NCBI RefSeq assembly: GCF_041449215.1
Contig: NZ_JBGNFV010000001.1
Location: 1,959,001-2,023,000, forward strand
Reading direction: 5' to 3'
From: Roseivirga sp. BDSF3-8
GTDB taxonomy: Bacteria > Bacteroidota > Bacteroidia > Cytophagales > Cyclobacteriaceae
Length of the DNA: 64,000 nucleotides
In this document: positions 44,337-54,130 of the stretch, in pieces
How positions within the stretch are numbered: position 1 is the first letter of the stretch
Layout: every line of letters begins with the position of its first letter
Notes under the pieces: generated by a model
Seen by the model: the letters and a program-made list of their open reading frames with translations, nothing else
What the model was told of the DNA's origin: nothing
Databases searched by the model: none
Program-made: the position numbers and the translations under genes

Positions 44337-46136
44337 ATGGAAGTTCCTAATTATACCCCGGATCAAGTAAATAATCTGCCAGATGAACCAGGAGTGTACC
44401 GGTTTTACAATAAGAACCGCACCCTGATCTATGTTGGCAAGGCAAAGAGCCTGAAAAAAAGGGTCAGCAGCTACTTTGTGAAAAATACGGGTGTGAACCG
44501 TAAAACGCTGAGAATGGTGAGCGAGATTCGTTCACTGGAAGTTACGCTGGTAAACTCTGAGTTTGATGCGCTGCTGCTGGAAAACAACCTGATAAAGGAA
44601 CACCAGCCTAAATACAATATCCTGCTTAAGGATGACAAGACCTACCCTTATATCTGTATATCAAATGAGCGCTTTCCCCGCATTTACGCTACGCGGACGG
44701 TTATACCGAGTGAAGGCACTTATTTTGGGCCTTATGCCAGCGTAAAAGCCATGAATAATGTGCTGGACCTCATCAGAAACATTTACACGATCAGAACCTG
44801 TAAATACAACCTGTCGGAGGAAAATATCCAGAAGGAAAAATATAAGGTATGCCTGGAATTCCATATCGGAAACTGCCAGGGCCCGTGCGAGGGACTTCAA
44901 AAAGAAGAGGACTACGACCAGGATATACTCCAGTGCAGGGACATATTGAAAGGCCACCTGACCATCGTAAAAAATGCCTTTAAGGAGGAGATGTTGAAAG
45001 CTTCGGAAAAGCTGGCCTTTGAAAGGGCACAGCGCTTTAAAGAAAAGCTCGATTTGCTGGAGAAATTCCAGACAAAATCCACAGTCGTCAATCAGAAAAT
45101 CTCGGATGTGGACGTCTTCACCATCGTCTCAGATGAGAAATATGCCTTTGTGAATTACCTGAAGGTAAAGGACGGAACGATCATTATGACCAAAACGGTC
45201 GAAATAAAAAAGAAGCTTGAAGAGGAGAATGAAGATATCCTCTCATTGGTGGTACTGGAGCTTAGGGACCGCTACCGTAGTCAAAGCAAGGAGATAATTA
45301 CCAACCTGCCAATAGAACTGGGCTACGATGATCATGAAAATGTGGTGCCTAAAATAGGGGACAAGAAAAAGCTGATCGAGCTATCCATCAAAAATGCGCT
45401 CTTCTACAAAAAAGAAAAGTACCTGGCTATGTCACCCGGAGAGACGCGGGAGGACCGAATTCTTAAGACGCTGCAACACGATTTGCAATTAAAGACGGTA
45501 CCCAGGCACATTGAGTGTTTTGATAACTCTAACCTTCAGGGAAGTAACCCTGTAGCTTCAATGGTATGTTTTAAGAACGGTAAGCCCAGTAAAAAGGAAT
45601 ATCGTCATTATCACATAAAGACGGTAATAGGGCCTAATGACTTCGCGAGTATGGAGGAGATCGTAACGAGGCGGTACAGACGCCTGAAAGATGAGGCAGC
45701 ACCCCTTCCGGACTTAGTAGTGATTGATGGCGGCAAAGGTCAGCTAAGTGCGGCGGTGACGGCTCTTAAGAACCTGGAGGTATACGGAGAAATTCCGGTG
45801 GTGGGTATTGCTAAGCGCCTTGAGGAAATCTATTTCCCAGAGGACCCGTACCCGCTTCATATAGATAAAAAAAGTGAATCGCTGGCTCTGCTACAGCGCG
45901 TGCGGGATGAAGCACACCGGTTTGCTATCACCTTTCACAGGAAAACACGAAGCAAAAAAAGCTTTAAAACTGAGCTGGAGGAGATAGAAGGGGTGGGTAA
46001 AACCACTGCTGATAAGCTTCTGAAACACTTTAAATCGGTTAAAAAGGTCAGGGAGGCTAACGTAGAAGAGCTATCAGCTATAGTAGGAAGTGACAAGGCA
46101 GGCAGGATAAGGTCATACTTTTCTAAAAGTGTATAA
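44337..46136 (+). CDS. uvrC: excinuclease ABC subunit C
   Basis: A 599-residue nucleotide-excision repair endonuclease. The GIY-YIG domain is at the N terminus (PGVYRFYNKNRTLIYVGKA), a UVR motif follows near residue 215, the RNase H-like nuclease domain contains CFDNSNLQGSNPVASMV and VVIDGGKGQL, and two helix-hairpin-helix units end the protein (EIEGVGKTTADKLLKHF). It makes both incisions with UvrAB. ATG 44337 is chosen; TTG 44331 is inside the terminator tail. The 3' part of uvrA is at the end of the window but is not linked. Confidence 0.96.
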   Translation: MEVPNYTPDQVNNLPDEPGVYRFYNKNRTLIYVGKAKSLKKRVSSYFVKNTGVNRKTLRMVSEIRSLEVTLVNSEFDALLLENNLIKEHQPKYNILLKDDKTYPYICISNERFPRIYATRTVIPSEGTYFGPYASVKAMNNVLDLIRNIYTIRTCKYNLSEENIQKEKYKVCLEFHIGNCQGPCEGLQKEEDYDQDILQCRDILKGHLTIVKNAFKEEMLKASEKLAFERAQRFKEKLDLLEKFQTKSTVVNQKISDVDVFTIVSDEKYAFVNYLKVKDGTIIMTKTVEIKKKLEEENEDILSLVVLELRDRYRSQSKEIITNLPIELGYDDHENVVPKIGDKKKLIELSIKNALFYKKEKYLAMSPGETREDRILKTLQHDLQLKTVPRHIECFDNSNLQGSNPVASMVCFKNGKPSKKEYRHYHIKTVIGPNDFASMEEIVTRRYRRLKDEAAPLPDLVVIDGGKGQLSAAVTALKNLEVYGEIPVVGIAKRLEEIYFPEDPYPLHIDKKSESLALLQRVRDEAHRFAITFHRKTRSKKSFKTELEEIEGVGKTTADKLLKHFKSVKKVREANVEELSAIVGSDKAGRIRSYFSKSV

Positions 46137-46140
46137 ACAT

Positions 46141-46168
46141 AAAAAGCAGGGATTTCTCCCTGCCTTTC
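46141..46168 (-). terminator. bidirectional terminator between uvrC and gldN
   Basis: GCAGGGA (46146-46152) and TCCCTGC (46157-46163) form a stem with a four-base loop. The minus strand runs into TTTTTA, serving the gldKLMN transcript, and the plus strand serves uvrC. Confidence 0.8.
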
Positions 46169-46194
46169 GTAAGTGTTATGTGTTCGTTTTCCTC

Positions 46195-47121
46195 TTAGAA
46201 TTCCCACAAGTTGTGTTCGAATTCGATAAGTTGCTGCTCAAGCCACTGTGAAGCCATTATACCTTCACGAGGTGAGCGGTTATAGATGTCTACAATCATA
46301 GCATCGTCAGGGTTGGCCACCTTTATAATACGGGCGCCAAACAGACGAAGCGTAAATGCATCTGCGAGATTCTTGTGCTGTGCACTGTTATGAGGGTTGA
46401 ACCAGACAGCCTCTTCAGGCATGTTGCGAAAAAGCTCCACAAGGTCTTTGTACTTAAATACACCTAACTCACGGATCAGTCCGGTTTCGAACTTCTCTGA
46501 AGGTATTACCATTTTAACTGACTGGATGTCAAAGAACAGACGTGAACGCCTCTTATCGAAGATCATGTCTTCCTGTAGTTCCAGTACAGATACATCACGT
46601 GGTGAAAAGTACAATTTGTCTGAGGCTGAGGCAGTCTTTTCCGAGTCAGCAGTAGCACCATCGTCAGCGGTAGAACCGCTATCGTCGCCTTCATCGCTCC
46701 AGCCATCGCCTCCCCAGGCGTCATCAGCGGGTTCTTCATTACTAAAGCCCATGGCTTTTTCCTCTTCGGTAAGCTCATCACCTCCACCGTATTCAGGAAT
46801 CTCAAGGTTCTTGAGAAACTCCTCTTTAGACATACGAGTGGTGAGGGAATCATTCTTATAAGGAACAAGGATACCTGCCTTTACAGCATCGATCATCAAT
46901 CGGGTGATTTCCTTGTTATAGGCAAAGAATGGCTTATTTTGCTTTTCCTGAAGGTCCATTCTGCGCCACACACGCTTCTTCCACATAATGTCAGACTCAT
47001 GTATGGGTAGGACGCTATTGGGGTTATACCCGTTGTCGTCCATTTCCTGCGCCATAGAAGTGCCTGAACTCAGCAGGGCACATACCATAGCGAAAACGAA
47101 TACATAACTTAATTTTCTCAT
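46195..47121 (-). CDS. gldN: gliding/type IX secretion protein GldN (PorN)
   Basis: A 308-residue periplasmic protein with a signal peptide (to about SMAQ). IMWKKRVWRRMDLQEKQNKP and the C-terminal GIMASQWLEQQLIEFEHNLW are GldN signatures. GldN with GldK forms the outer-membrane-associated ring of the secretion machine. A central stretch of about 55 residues (positions 115-170) is strongly acidic and low in complexity (for example DDAWGGDGWSDEGDDSG), unlike the flanking folded parts. It is the last gene of the gldKLMN unit. Confidence 0.93.
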   Translation of the reverse strand: MRKLSYVFVFAMVCALLSSGTSMAQEMDDNGYNPNSVLPIHESDIMWKKRVWRRMDLQEKQNKPFFAYNKEITRLMIDAVKAGILVPYKNDSLTTRMSKEEFLKNLEIPEYGGGDELTEEEKAMGFSNEEPADDAWGGDGWSDEGDDSGSTADDGATADSEKTASASDKLYFSPRDVSVLELQEDMIFDKRRSRLFFDIQSVKMVIPSEKFETGLIRELGVFKYKDLVELFRNMPEEAVWFNPHNSAQHKNLADAFTLRLFGARIIKVANPDDAMIVDIYNRSPREGIMASQWLEQQLIEFEHNLWEF

Positions 47122-47142
47122 AACACCTATACTTATCGAATA

Positions 47143-48747
47143 TTAATTCAAAGGAATGATCTGAGGAGGAACGCTCATGTTCACATTCTCGATCTTACCA
47201 CGGAAGTTCATACGCTGAACACCTTTTACTTCTACTACCAGACGGTCACCAGCTTTGGCAGAACCGAGCAGACTGCTCAGGTTTACCTTTTCGCTAGTGG
47301 CACGGATAGGAGAACCAACCGGACGGTTACCACGTGCAAGGGTAATTGTCCACTCGTTTACACGATAACGGGCATCCTTAGGAAGGAATTGTGCAAAGCC
47401 TTCTTCAGCCACCGCATTAATCTCAAGAGAACGCAGACGACTGATACTCTCACCGGCCTTTTGGTTTAGCTCTTTGCCACGACTTGTAAGTCTTACTTCA
47501 GGCTTAGGTACTCTTCTTACTTTGAATTTCTCCGTACCGATTACGTTACCGTCATTACGAACCGTAAGCGCAACTTCAGCTGCCTGAGGAACTACTGTTA
47601 CCAGCCCTCTCTGACTACCAGGGATCGTGTTAGCACCACTGGCTGAGAAGGTGGGATTGTATGAAGAACCCAGTGCAGGAACCTGTACATTCAGTTCGTT
47701 TCCACAGTTCAGGTAAAGGGCCTGAACAGACTGTGACTGAACCTGAATAACGGGCTTAGCTACGAAGTATTCTATAGTCTCCGTATATGTAGTGTCTTTA
47801 CCACTGGGAAGACGAACGCTGATGGCTGCTTCGAAAGACTTCTTAGCCAGACCATCTTTGTCATACTGACCAGGCTGGGCGACGAATTCTACCTTACCAA
47901 ATCCACCATCAACAGCTATGTCTGAACCATTCATTTTCATGGTAGGCGTAATTCCTGAAGATGATGCTGAGATAAACATATCAGCCTTATACTTAGCACC
48001 AGCGGCTACGATGTTTGATTCGGCACGAACCATAGGAACGATCTTATCAAACTTCACGTCCTCAGCGCCTAGGCTACGGGCGATCTCATCAAGAGCAGCC
48101 GTTTCGCGAGCCACTACTTCTGTTTCAAACTGCGAAACAGTTGCAAGGGCAGCACCAAGTGGTGTACGATCAAATTTCAGTGTTGCAAAATCTTTGTTAT
48201 TATGCTCGCTGAAATTCTTAAAATAAGGATCATTTTCACCGTCGAAAGCAATTGGCTTGAAATTACTTCCGGTCTTTTGGTTGAGGAACTGAACATAGTC
48301 ATTCAGCGTCTTCTTAAGCTCCTCACCTTTTGCTCCTTTATTTTCCTGAACCATCATAAAAGAGATTTTCTCATCTTCTTTCAGGTTCTTAGGTATTTTG
48401 GCACCGCTTTCGGTTTCTTCGTATCCACCGGTTTGGGTAACCATTTCTTCTTTCAGGTCTTCAAGGTATGAAATTACTTCACGCGTCTTTGCCTGCACTT
48501 CTTTCGCGGCCTCAAGCTGCTTTTGGTCTGACGCTCTATTACCGGCATCATCTACAGCTTTCGAGATCCTAGAAAGAGTCTCATTGCTTCTCACCTGGCC
48601 CTGCTGTACCGACTGAACGAGGGCGCGGTCTATATCTACGAACTTCTCCAGGACGGCATTACTTACCTGCAGGGCCAAAAGGGCCGTTAGTACCAGGTAC
48701 ATCATACCGATCATTTTCTGCCTGGGAGTTTCTTTTCCTCCTGCCAT
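47143..48747 (-). CDS. gldM: gliding/type IX secretion motor protein GldM (PorM)
   Basis: A 534-residue protein with one N-terminal membrane helix (MIGMMYLVLTALLALQVSN) and a long periplasmic part of helical then beta domains. Family-typical start MAGGKETPRQKMIGMM. GldM dimers join the GldL proton-driven motor in the inner membrane to the GldKN ring. It lies 55 bases after gldL and 21 before gldN. Confidence 0.95.
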   Translation of the reverse strand: MAGGKETPRQKMIGMMYLVLTALLALQVSNAVLEKFVDIDRALVQSVQQGQVRSNETLSRISKAVDDAGNRASDQKQLEAAKEVQAKTREVISYLEDLKEEMVTQTGGYEETESGAKIPKNLKEDEKISFMMVQENKGAKGEELKKTLNDYVQFLNQKTGSNFKPIAFDGENDPYFKNFSEHNNKDFATLKFDRTPLGAALATVSQFETEVVARETAALDEIARSLGAEDVKFDKIVPMVRAESNIVAAGAKYKADMFISASSSGITPTMKMNGSDIAVDGGFGKVEFVAQPGQYDKDGLAKKSFEAAISVRLPSGKDTTYTETIEYFVAKPVIQVQSQSVQALYLNCGNELNVQVPALGSSYNPTFSASGANTIPGSQRGLVTVVPQAAEVALTVRNDGNVIGTEKFKVRRVPKPEVRLTSRGKELNQKAGESISRLRSLEINAVAEEGFAQFLPKDARYRVNEWTITLARGNRPVGSPIRATSEKVNLSSLLGSAKAGDRLVVEVKGVQRMNFRGKIENVNMSVPPQIIPLN

Positions 48748-48802
48748 ATTAGATTGTATTAACTAATATTGATCGTTTAACAAATCTTGGACTCCGGGGT
48801 AA

Positions 48803-49609
48803 TTACCCTTTCATCGCACTAAGCATGTTGCCGTATACCTTATTCAGGCTACCGATATTGGTAGTAAGCTGTGACATCTGAGTCTTGAACTGCTCACTTT
48901 CCTTGCTTGCCTGAGACATGTTCTCCATAGCCCCGCTAAGGTTATTGTAGAACTTGTTCATTGCTTTCAGGTGATTGTTCGCATCGTTAAGCTCAAGCTC
49001 ATACACTGCATTCAACGCGCTCAGGTTTTTAGTTACACTCTGAACCTGTGCGTGGTATTCTTTGGCATCCTTAGAAGCTGTAGTCATTTCAGACATGGCT
49101 GTAAGGGTAGTGCCATAAGATTTGTTCATTTCTACAAGAGACTTGCTGGCAGTCTTAACATTCTGTGCATACTCTTCAGTAGCTACAGCTGCATTGCTCA
49201 GATTCGCCATTTTGCCAACAGAGTCCGATAGGTTTTTCATGCCTTTACCAAGGCTATCCACTAACTCAGGACCAACTTTGCTGCTCTCAAGCATGTGATC
49301 TAGTTTCTTAGAAACTGAATCGGATGATCCGTTTTGTACTTTCTTTCTTGCTACAGGTCCGTCGAATTCTTCGCTTAGCTCAGGATAAACACGCGACCAG
49401 TCATACTCACTTCCTTTAGGTTCAAACGAACTGAGGAAGAAAATCGCAGCTTCCGTTGTCAAACCAACTACAAGCATGATGTTTGCACCTTCCCAGTGAA
49501 GGATTTTAAACATAGCTCCAACAATTACAACAGCTGCACCGATACCGTAGATTTTAGGCATAACGGAACCGTAGAACAGTTCCTTGAAACCACCTTTGTT
49601 TCTGCTCAT
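48803..49609 (-). CDS. gldL: gliding/type IX secretion motor protein GldL (PorL)
   Basis: A 268-residue inner-membrane protein. Two helices near the N terminus (KIYGIGAAVVIVGAMFKILH and LVVGLTTEAAIFFLSSFEP) carry the Lys and Glu thought to matter for proton use. The remaining part is a cytoplasmic helical region with repeated SxxM/N segments. GldLM forms the proton-motive-force-driven rotary motor. Confidence 0.95.
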   Translation of the reverse strand: MSRNKGGFKELFYGSVMPKIYGIGAAVVIVGAMFKILHWEGANIMLVVGLTTEAAIFFLSSFEPKGSEYDWSRVYPELSEEFDGPVARKKVQNGSSDSVSKKLDHMLESSKVGPELVDSLGKGMKNLSDSVGKMANLSNAAVATEEYAQNVKTASKSLVEMNKSYGTTLTAMSEMTTASKDAKEYHAQVQSVTKNLSALNAVYELELNDANNHLKAMNKFYNNLSGAMENMSQASKESEQFKTQMSQLTTNIGSLNKVYGNMLSAMKG

Positions 49610-49680
49610 CTTAATTCCAAGTTTAAAGGGTTAATATTTTTTCGTAATGAAAGTCTAGGGATTGAGTAGCTAACTACTCA

Positions 49681-50721
49681 TTAAAATTCGTTGCCTGCAG
49701 AGCGACCCAGGTAAGTCATCGCACACCTGAAGCCCACGTAGGCATTAGTAGAATCCTTATGCTGGTAATCTCTAGTACCAGTCTCCAGGAAATAGGCAAT
49801 GTCCTTCCATGAACCACCTCTTACTACCTTATTAGGCTCTTCGTCGTCAAAGTAAGTAGGGTTTAGGTCCCATACTAGGGGCACGGAAGCAGGATTATAG
49901 GCATCCTCACACCATTCAGAAACGTTACCGGACATATCATATAGCCCGAAGTCGTTAGTGAAGTAAGCACCTACAGGCGCAGTGTAAGCAAATCCATCAT
50001 CATAGTAGTTACCACGGCCTGGCTTAAAGTTTGCCAGCATACATCCTTTGGAGTTACGGATGTAAGGGTTACCCCAGGGGTATTTAGCCATGTCGCGACC
50101 GCCACGTGCAGCATATTCCCACTCAGCCTCAGAAGGGAGACGGAAGTTAGGCATAGGGAAGAGACCCCTGCTTTCACGGTAGCTGTTAAGATAATCTGTT
50201 CTCCACTCACAGAAGAACTGTGCAGCCTCCCAGTCAACACCTACCACGGGGTAGTTATCAAAAGCGGGGTGGCTATAATAATACACCATAAGGGGGTCGC
50301 CCATGTGGTGAGTAAAGTCTTTGACCCAAACGGTAGTATCAGGATATAGCTCATTCATAACGAAGTCCTCACCCAGTACACTGAGAGAATCCTGCATCAT
50401 GGCTTCCATGAACTGTCTGTACTCGTTATTGGTAATTTCGGTATCATCCATATAGAAGCCACCGATGGTCACCTGCTTGTTGAAGTTAATCATACTAGCA
50501 GCAACATCTTCGTCAGCCTGTCCCATGTGAAATGTACCAGCAGGTATCGGCACCATGCCGTAGGGTACTGTCATGACCCATCCTTCGCGACCCTGGACAC
50601 CGACAACCTCACCACGGTCGTCGCCGCCTCCCCGGCCGAAAAGTCCGCACCCCTGCAAGGCTAGTGCAGCAGCCACTGAACACAGTACAGCAGCCTTTTT
50701 GAGGAACACCAATTTATTCAT
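49681..50721 (-). CDS. gldK: gliding/type IX secretion lipoprotein GldK (PorK)
   Basis: A 346-residue lipoprotein with lipobox ALQGC (Cys near residue 25) and a formylglycine-generating-enzyme-like fold: PIPAGTFHMGQ at the start of the domain, GNVSEWCEDAY and VVRGGSWKD near the end. It forms the outer-membrane-linked ring with GldN. ATG 50721 is used. A longer frame up to 50775 would begin inside a -7 box, which argues against it. Confidence 0.94.
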   Translation of the reverse strand: MNKLVFLKKAAVLCSVAAALALQGCGLFGRGGGDDRGEVVGVQGREGWVMTVPYGMVPIPAGTFHMGQADEDVAASMINFNKQVTIGGFYMDDTEITNNEYRQFMEAMMQDSLSVLGEDFVMNELYPDTTVWVKDFTHHMGDPLMVYYYSHPAFDNYPVVGVDWEAAQFFCEWRTDYLNSYRESRGLFPMPNFRLPSEAEWEYAARGGRDMAKYPWGNPYIRNSKGCMLANFKPGRGNYYDDGFAYTAPVGAYFTNDFGLYDMSGNVSEWCEDAYNPASVPLVWDLNPTYFDDEEPNKVVRGGSWKDIAYFLETGTRDYQHKDSTNAYVGFRCAMTYLGRSAGNEF

Positions 50722-50772
50722 AACACCTATTTTTGTTTGTCGAACTTCGAACCTATTACAAGCTTCGAGTTT

Positions 50773-50780
50773 CAAATTTA
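50773..50780 (-). promoter_or_regulatory. Bacteroidota -7 box between porP and gldK
   Basis: TAAATTTG on the minus strand matches TAnnTTTG and lies 52 bases before gldK ATG 50721. The -33 element is TTC instead of TTG at about 17-18 bases, so the promoter is plausible but not strong. It would let gldKLMN be transcribed without porP. Confidence 0.45.
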
Positions 50781-50910
50781 TAGTCTATCATCTTCACGAA
50801 CCCTGACATCTCCTTTAAATCCTAGCACTTGTAATGTTTACACCTCTTTAACACACATTCTGTAAACGGCCGGAGGACATAATAAAGTATGTCGGGGATA
50901 AAAAGTTTCC

Positions 50911-51876
50911 CTAGTTATGTCTAAATCTAGGGTTACGCTGAATTTTCCTTCCAGCACTGGAAATAGCTGGTAATGTGTAACTTAACATCACCTCATGTGA
51001 CGTAGGGCTCTTAGCACCCTGTGCTTTTATCACATAGTCGAAACCATAGCCGATGCGCAGTGCGTTTTCTTTTAAAAGTGCTATACCGAGCATGACATTT
51101 GCCGACTCTCCCTGCCTAAAAGACAGGCCTCCCCAGTATTTATCATCATAGGTACCTAATACCCCTACCTCAAAATTATAGGTATTGAGGTCTGTTCGTA
51201 CCAGAAAACTGGGAATAAGCAGCAGGTTATAATTGAAATCATAGTAATATCCGAAGGAAAGATTGAGGTGTGGCTCGAGCCTGTTCCTCAATTGGTTTAC
51301 GCCAAAGTCGAATTCACTATTAATAATATGGTTGGCTCCAATACCAGCGTAAAATTTTTCGCTTTGGTAATGGACACCTACTGCGAGGTCCGGTCTGATC
51401 TGCGACTCCTGGCCACTCTTGTCAGCCAGCAAGGGATCATCTTCATCGATAGGACGGTATTGATCGAAGTCTATCACCTGGCTAAAGGCACCAGCCCTGA
51501 TGCCAAAGCTTAGCTTAGCTTTTTCGACGCCGATATGATATGCATAGGAAACCTGGGCTTCCATGTTTTGGAGTGCCCCCAGATTTTCATTTATAATATA
51601 CGCTCCCACTCCACTTCTGTAGCGGAGCACAGGGGTAGTAAATGAAACCATTTGGGTGGCTGGAGCGCCACCATCAGAAAAGGTGGGGGTATAACCGGCC
51701 CACTGGCTACGGTGCATGGCTGTGACTTTAGTCACGCCCTCCACACCGGAGTAGGCAGGGTTATAATAAAGATAATTAAACATGTATTGGGTGAACTGCA
51801 CGTCCTGCTGGGCATGAACTGATGTCAGACCACCCAATACACATAATAGTATTATTGGTACAAGTATCTTTTGCAT
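50911..51876 (-). CDS. porP: PorP/SprF-family type IX secretion outer-membrane protein
   Basis: A 321-residue beta-barrel protein with a signal peptide ending near VHAQ. QDVQFTQYMFNYLYYNPAY is the family N-terminal signature, and the rest alternates aromatic and polar residues as in barrel strands. It is upstream of gldK with a gap of 189 bases. PorP/SprF proteins are linked to the type IX translocon and to docking of adhesins. ATG 51876 is the start of the signal peptide; upstream codons to 51915 are excluded. Confidence 0.9.
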   Translation of the reverse strand: MQKILVPIILLCVLGGLTSVHAQQDVQFTQYMFNYLYYNPAYSGVEGVTKVTAMHRSQWAGYTPTFSDGGAPATQMVSFTTPVLRYRSGVGAYIINENLGALQNMEAQVSYAYHIGVEKAKLSFGIRAGAFSQVIDFDQYRPIDEDDPLLADKSGQESQIRPDLAVGVHYQSEKFYAGIGANHIINSEFDFGVNQLRNRLEPHLNLSFGYYYDFNYNLLLIPSFLVRTDLNTYNFEVGVLGTYDDKYWGGLSFRQGESANVMLGIALLKENALRIGYGFDYVIKAQGAKSPTSHEVMLSYTLPAISSAGRKIQRNPRFRHN

Positions 51877-52003
51877 AGTGTCAGATGAGGTAAATACTCC
51901 TATACGTATAGACAATTTAAAACCCTGGCTACCTGCCAGAAAGCCTTCAAAATGTCTTAAAGATACTGTATTCCGGAATTACAATAAACAGTGGTGTAAT
52001 AAA

Positions 52004-52789
52004 TTACACACCATTAGCCTTTTTAATGTACAATTCCAAGGCCCCTGTCATAGAAGGAGCATTGGGCTGCGGCGCCTCAATATCCAGTATGAGGTCATGG
52101 TCCCGAACGGCCTTGGCTGTAGTAGGCCCGAAGGCTGCCAATCGCGTATCGTTCTGCTGATAATCGGGGAAATTGACAAATAAAGAGTTAATTCCTGATG
52201 GACTGTAAAACGCGATGATGTCGTAATAAACGTCCTCAAGATCAGAAAGATCGCTTGCTACGGTCTTGTAAATAATGGCTTCGGTAAAGTTGTAGCCATT
52301 CTTTTCAAGGAAATCTGGAATGTCATTTTTTCTGATATTGGAGCAGGGGAAGATGTACTTTTCATTCCTGTGCTTCTTCAGAATTTCGATCAAATCCTGA
52401 GCAGTCCTGTGACCGGTAAATATTTTACGCTTTCTGACGACAATATATTTCTGCAGATAATTAGCGGTCTGCTCGCTAATGCAGAAATACTTCATGTCGG
52501 CAGGCAACTCAATTTTACTCTCAGAGCATAATCGAAAAAAATGGTCCACGGCATTGCGGCTGGTAAAAATCACTGCCGTATGCTTGAGAATATCAACCTT
52601 TTGCTGTCGGAATTCTTTATGCGATACCGGGTCGATCTGAATGAACGGCCGGAAATCGATTTTCAATCCGTATTTTTCGGCTAAAGCAAAATAAGGGGAG
52701 TTGTTATCTGTGGGTTGTGGTTGAGAAACCAAGATGGTTTCTACCTTTTTTAGCCTGTCTTTCACTGTTTTAGACATACCTGCACTCAT
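52004..52789 (-). CDS. hemD: uroporphyrinogen-III synthase
   Basis: A 261-residue cyclase of the heme pathway that closes the tetrapyrrole ring of hydroxymethylbilane. Sequence is weakly conserved across the family, as usual. The recognisable parts are ILVSQPQP at the start, IFTSRNAVDHF, and the C-terminal DIIAFYSPSGINSLF and LAAFGPTTAKAVRDH. ATG 52789 is used; ATG 52777 is also possible. It follows the DUF4271 gene by 30 bases, an arrangement I associate with Bacteroidota. Confidence 0.87.
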   Translation of the reverse strand: MSAGMSKTVKDRLKKVETILVSQPQPTDNNSPYFALAEKYGLKIDFRPFIQIDPVSHKEFRQQKVDILKHTAVIFTSRNAVDHFFRLCSESKIELPADMKYFCISEQTANYLQKYIVVRKRKIFTGHRTAQDLIEILKKHRNEKYIFPCSNIRKNDIPDFLEKNGYNFTEAIIYKTVASDLSDLEDVYYDIIAFYSPSGINSLFVNFPDYQQNDTRLAAFGPTTAKAVRDHDLILDIEAPQPNAPSMTGALELYIKKANGV

Positions 52790-52819
52790 CTAATTGATAG
52801 AGCTAACGGAAAAAAGAAA

Positions 52820-54007
52820 CTATTTCAATAAGAACTTCAATGCCACTACGAGAGGGGCTATTTCAGTGGTGCAAAGGTAGGAAAATAAATGAACAAATTT
52901 AAAGCCGCTGTTACTTGAGAGCTTGAAGAACACCAAGACTACCCTAAGAAACGCGCTGGCTATCAACAAGTAAACTATATGTGTGATGGTTAAGCCGATG
53001 TAAATATCGGAGAGAAAAATAATTACCAGTAAAGCATATACGAAAGAGAACAAAATGAGAGATATTCTGATGTAATCGATAAAGTGCACAATTACCAGAT
53101 TTCTCAAGTCAAAAATAGCCCCCATATTAATCAGAAGCAGATACTTAATAAGTAATAAAAAGAAGAGACCGACATTAAATAATGTAAAAGCAAATAGGGA
53201 TTCACTATAGCTTCCGAAAGTAATAAAATTGAAAAGAGCTGCTTGAGGCCGGAAGTAATGCTTAACACTGAAAAAAATAAGGCTAAACAAATAACAATAG
53301 ATTACAAAGAACATGACGTTCTCCCTGGTAAAAGGCCGGTTCTTCAACACATTTTCTTCTCTTAGCCTAAAGGCGAAAGCTCTAGCCACGCTAAAAAACT
53401 CGCGGTAAGATTTATCATAAGCATTATACCCAATGGCGAGCAGGATAAGCCAACCAATCGAAAGGGTAATAAAGACTTCTTTGAAATAGTTCTGTTGACG
53501 ATCCTGCAGATTCAAAAAGGACTTATCTTCTGAAAGACCAAGGCTGGCAAGCAGGCTTTGACGTGTAATCTGGGTTTCGGCAAGGTCTGCTACACGGTTT
53601 TCATTGAAGATTGTAATAAACAGGCTATCAGAATGGTATTTATTGGCCAGGCTATCAATGCTCAGATAATGGTTTCCGCCCTGCGAAAAACGGCCGGCCA
53701 GGGTATTATTTATAAAAATATAGGTTTTGGGAGGAAGTTGCAGGTTTAGGGAGTAGGGCCTGTATCGATTAGCATCAAGGTAAAAACTAACGCTTGTCTT
53801 AGCGGCTTCACTCCCTGTAAAATAGGGGCGATAGCTTTCATAGGCTTCATCGAAGGTGACCCAGAATCTTTTCAAATTCTGTATAACCATGGTTTGATCA
53901 CTTTCTGCTTCTGCAGGGTCGGGCTGGCAAAAAGCCGGAGCGGATATGAGCAGAAGCAAAAGCCAGCAAAGAGACTTTTGTCGTAATACCTTAATACAGT
54001 GAACCAT
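52820..54007 (-). CDS. DUF4271 membrane protein
   Basis: A 395-residue protein: a signal peptide (to about AFCQP), an extracytoplasmic part of about 170 residues, then six or so helices (for example VFITLSIGWLILLAIGYNAY and FTLFNVGLFFLLLIKYLLL). The C-terminal half matches DUF4271, a Bacteroidota-specific family of unknown function often next to hemD. It heads the minus-strand run into hemD and, further on, porP and gldKLMN. A role in secretion or heme supply is not shown. Confidence 0.82.
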   Translation of the reverse strand: MVHCIKVLRQKSLCWLLLLLISAPAFCQPDPAEAESDQTMVIQNLKRFWVTFDEAYESYRPYFTGSEAAKTSVSFYLDANRYRPYSLNLQLPPKTYIFINNTLAGRFSQGGNHYLSIDSLANKYHSDSLFITIFNENRVADLAETQITRQSLLASLGLSEDKSFLNLQDRQQNYFKEVFITLSIGWLILLAIGYNAYDKSYREFFSVARAFAFRLREENVLKNRPFTRENVMFFVIYCYLFSLIFFSVKHYFRPQAALFNFITFGSYSESLFAFTLFNVGLFFLLLIKYLLLINMGAIFDLRNLVIVHFIDYIRISLILFSFVYALLVIIFLSDIYIGLTITHIVYLLIASAFLRVVLVFFKLSSNSGFKFVHLFSYLCTTEIAPLVVALKFLLK

Positions 54008-54111
54008 ACGTGGTAAAAATACATCTAATGGGTAAGGCGGCCAACTCTAAGTAATGTTTAGGTAGCTAAAAAACTTTTCGCCGTATGTTTTTAAGGCGTA
54101 TTGCTGGTCTG

Positions 54112-54119
54112 TATTTTTG
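54112..54119 (+). promoter_or_regulatory. Bacteroidota -7 box upstream of hemW
   Basis: TATTTTTG matches TAnnTTTG. Transcription would start near 54125, six bases before TTG 54131. This supports the later start for hemW over TTG 54101. Confidence 0.4.
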
Positions 54120-54130
54120 CAGGACTCGAT

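Noticed and set aside
51993-52012. Imperfect hairpin overlapping the hemD stop codon
   Set aside because: It is AT-rich, has a bulge and lacks a clear T run, so I did not call it a terminator.
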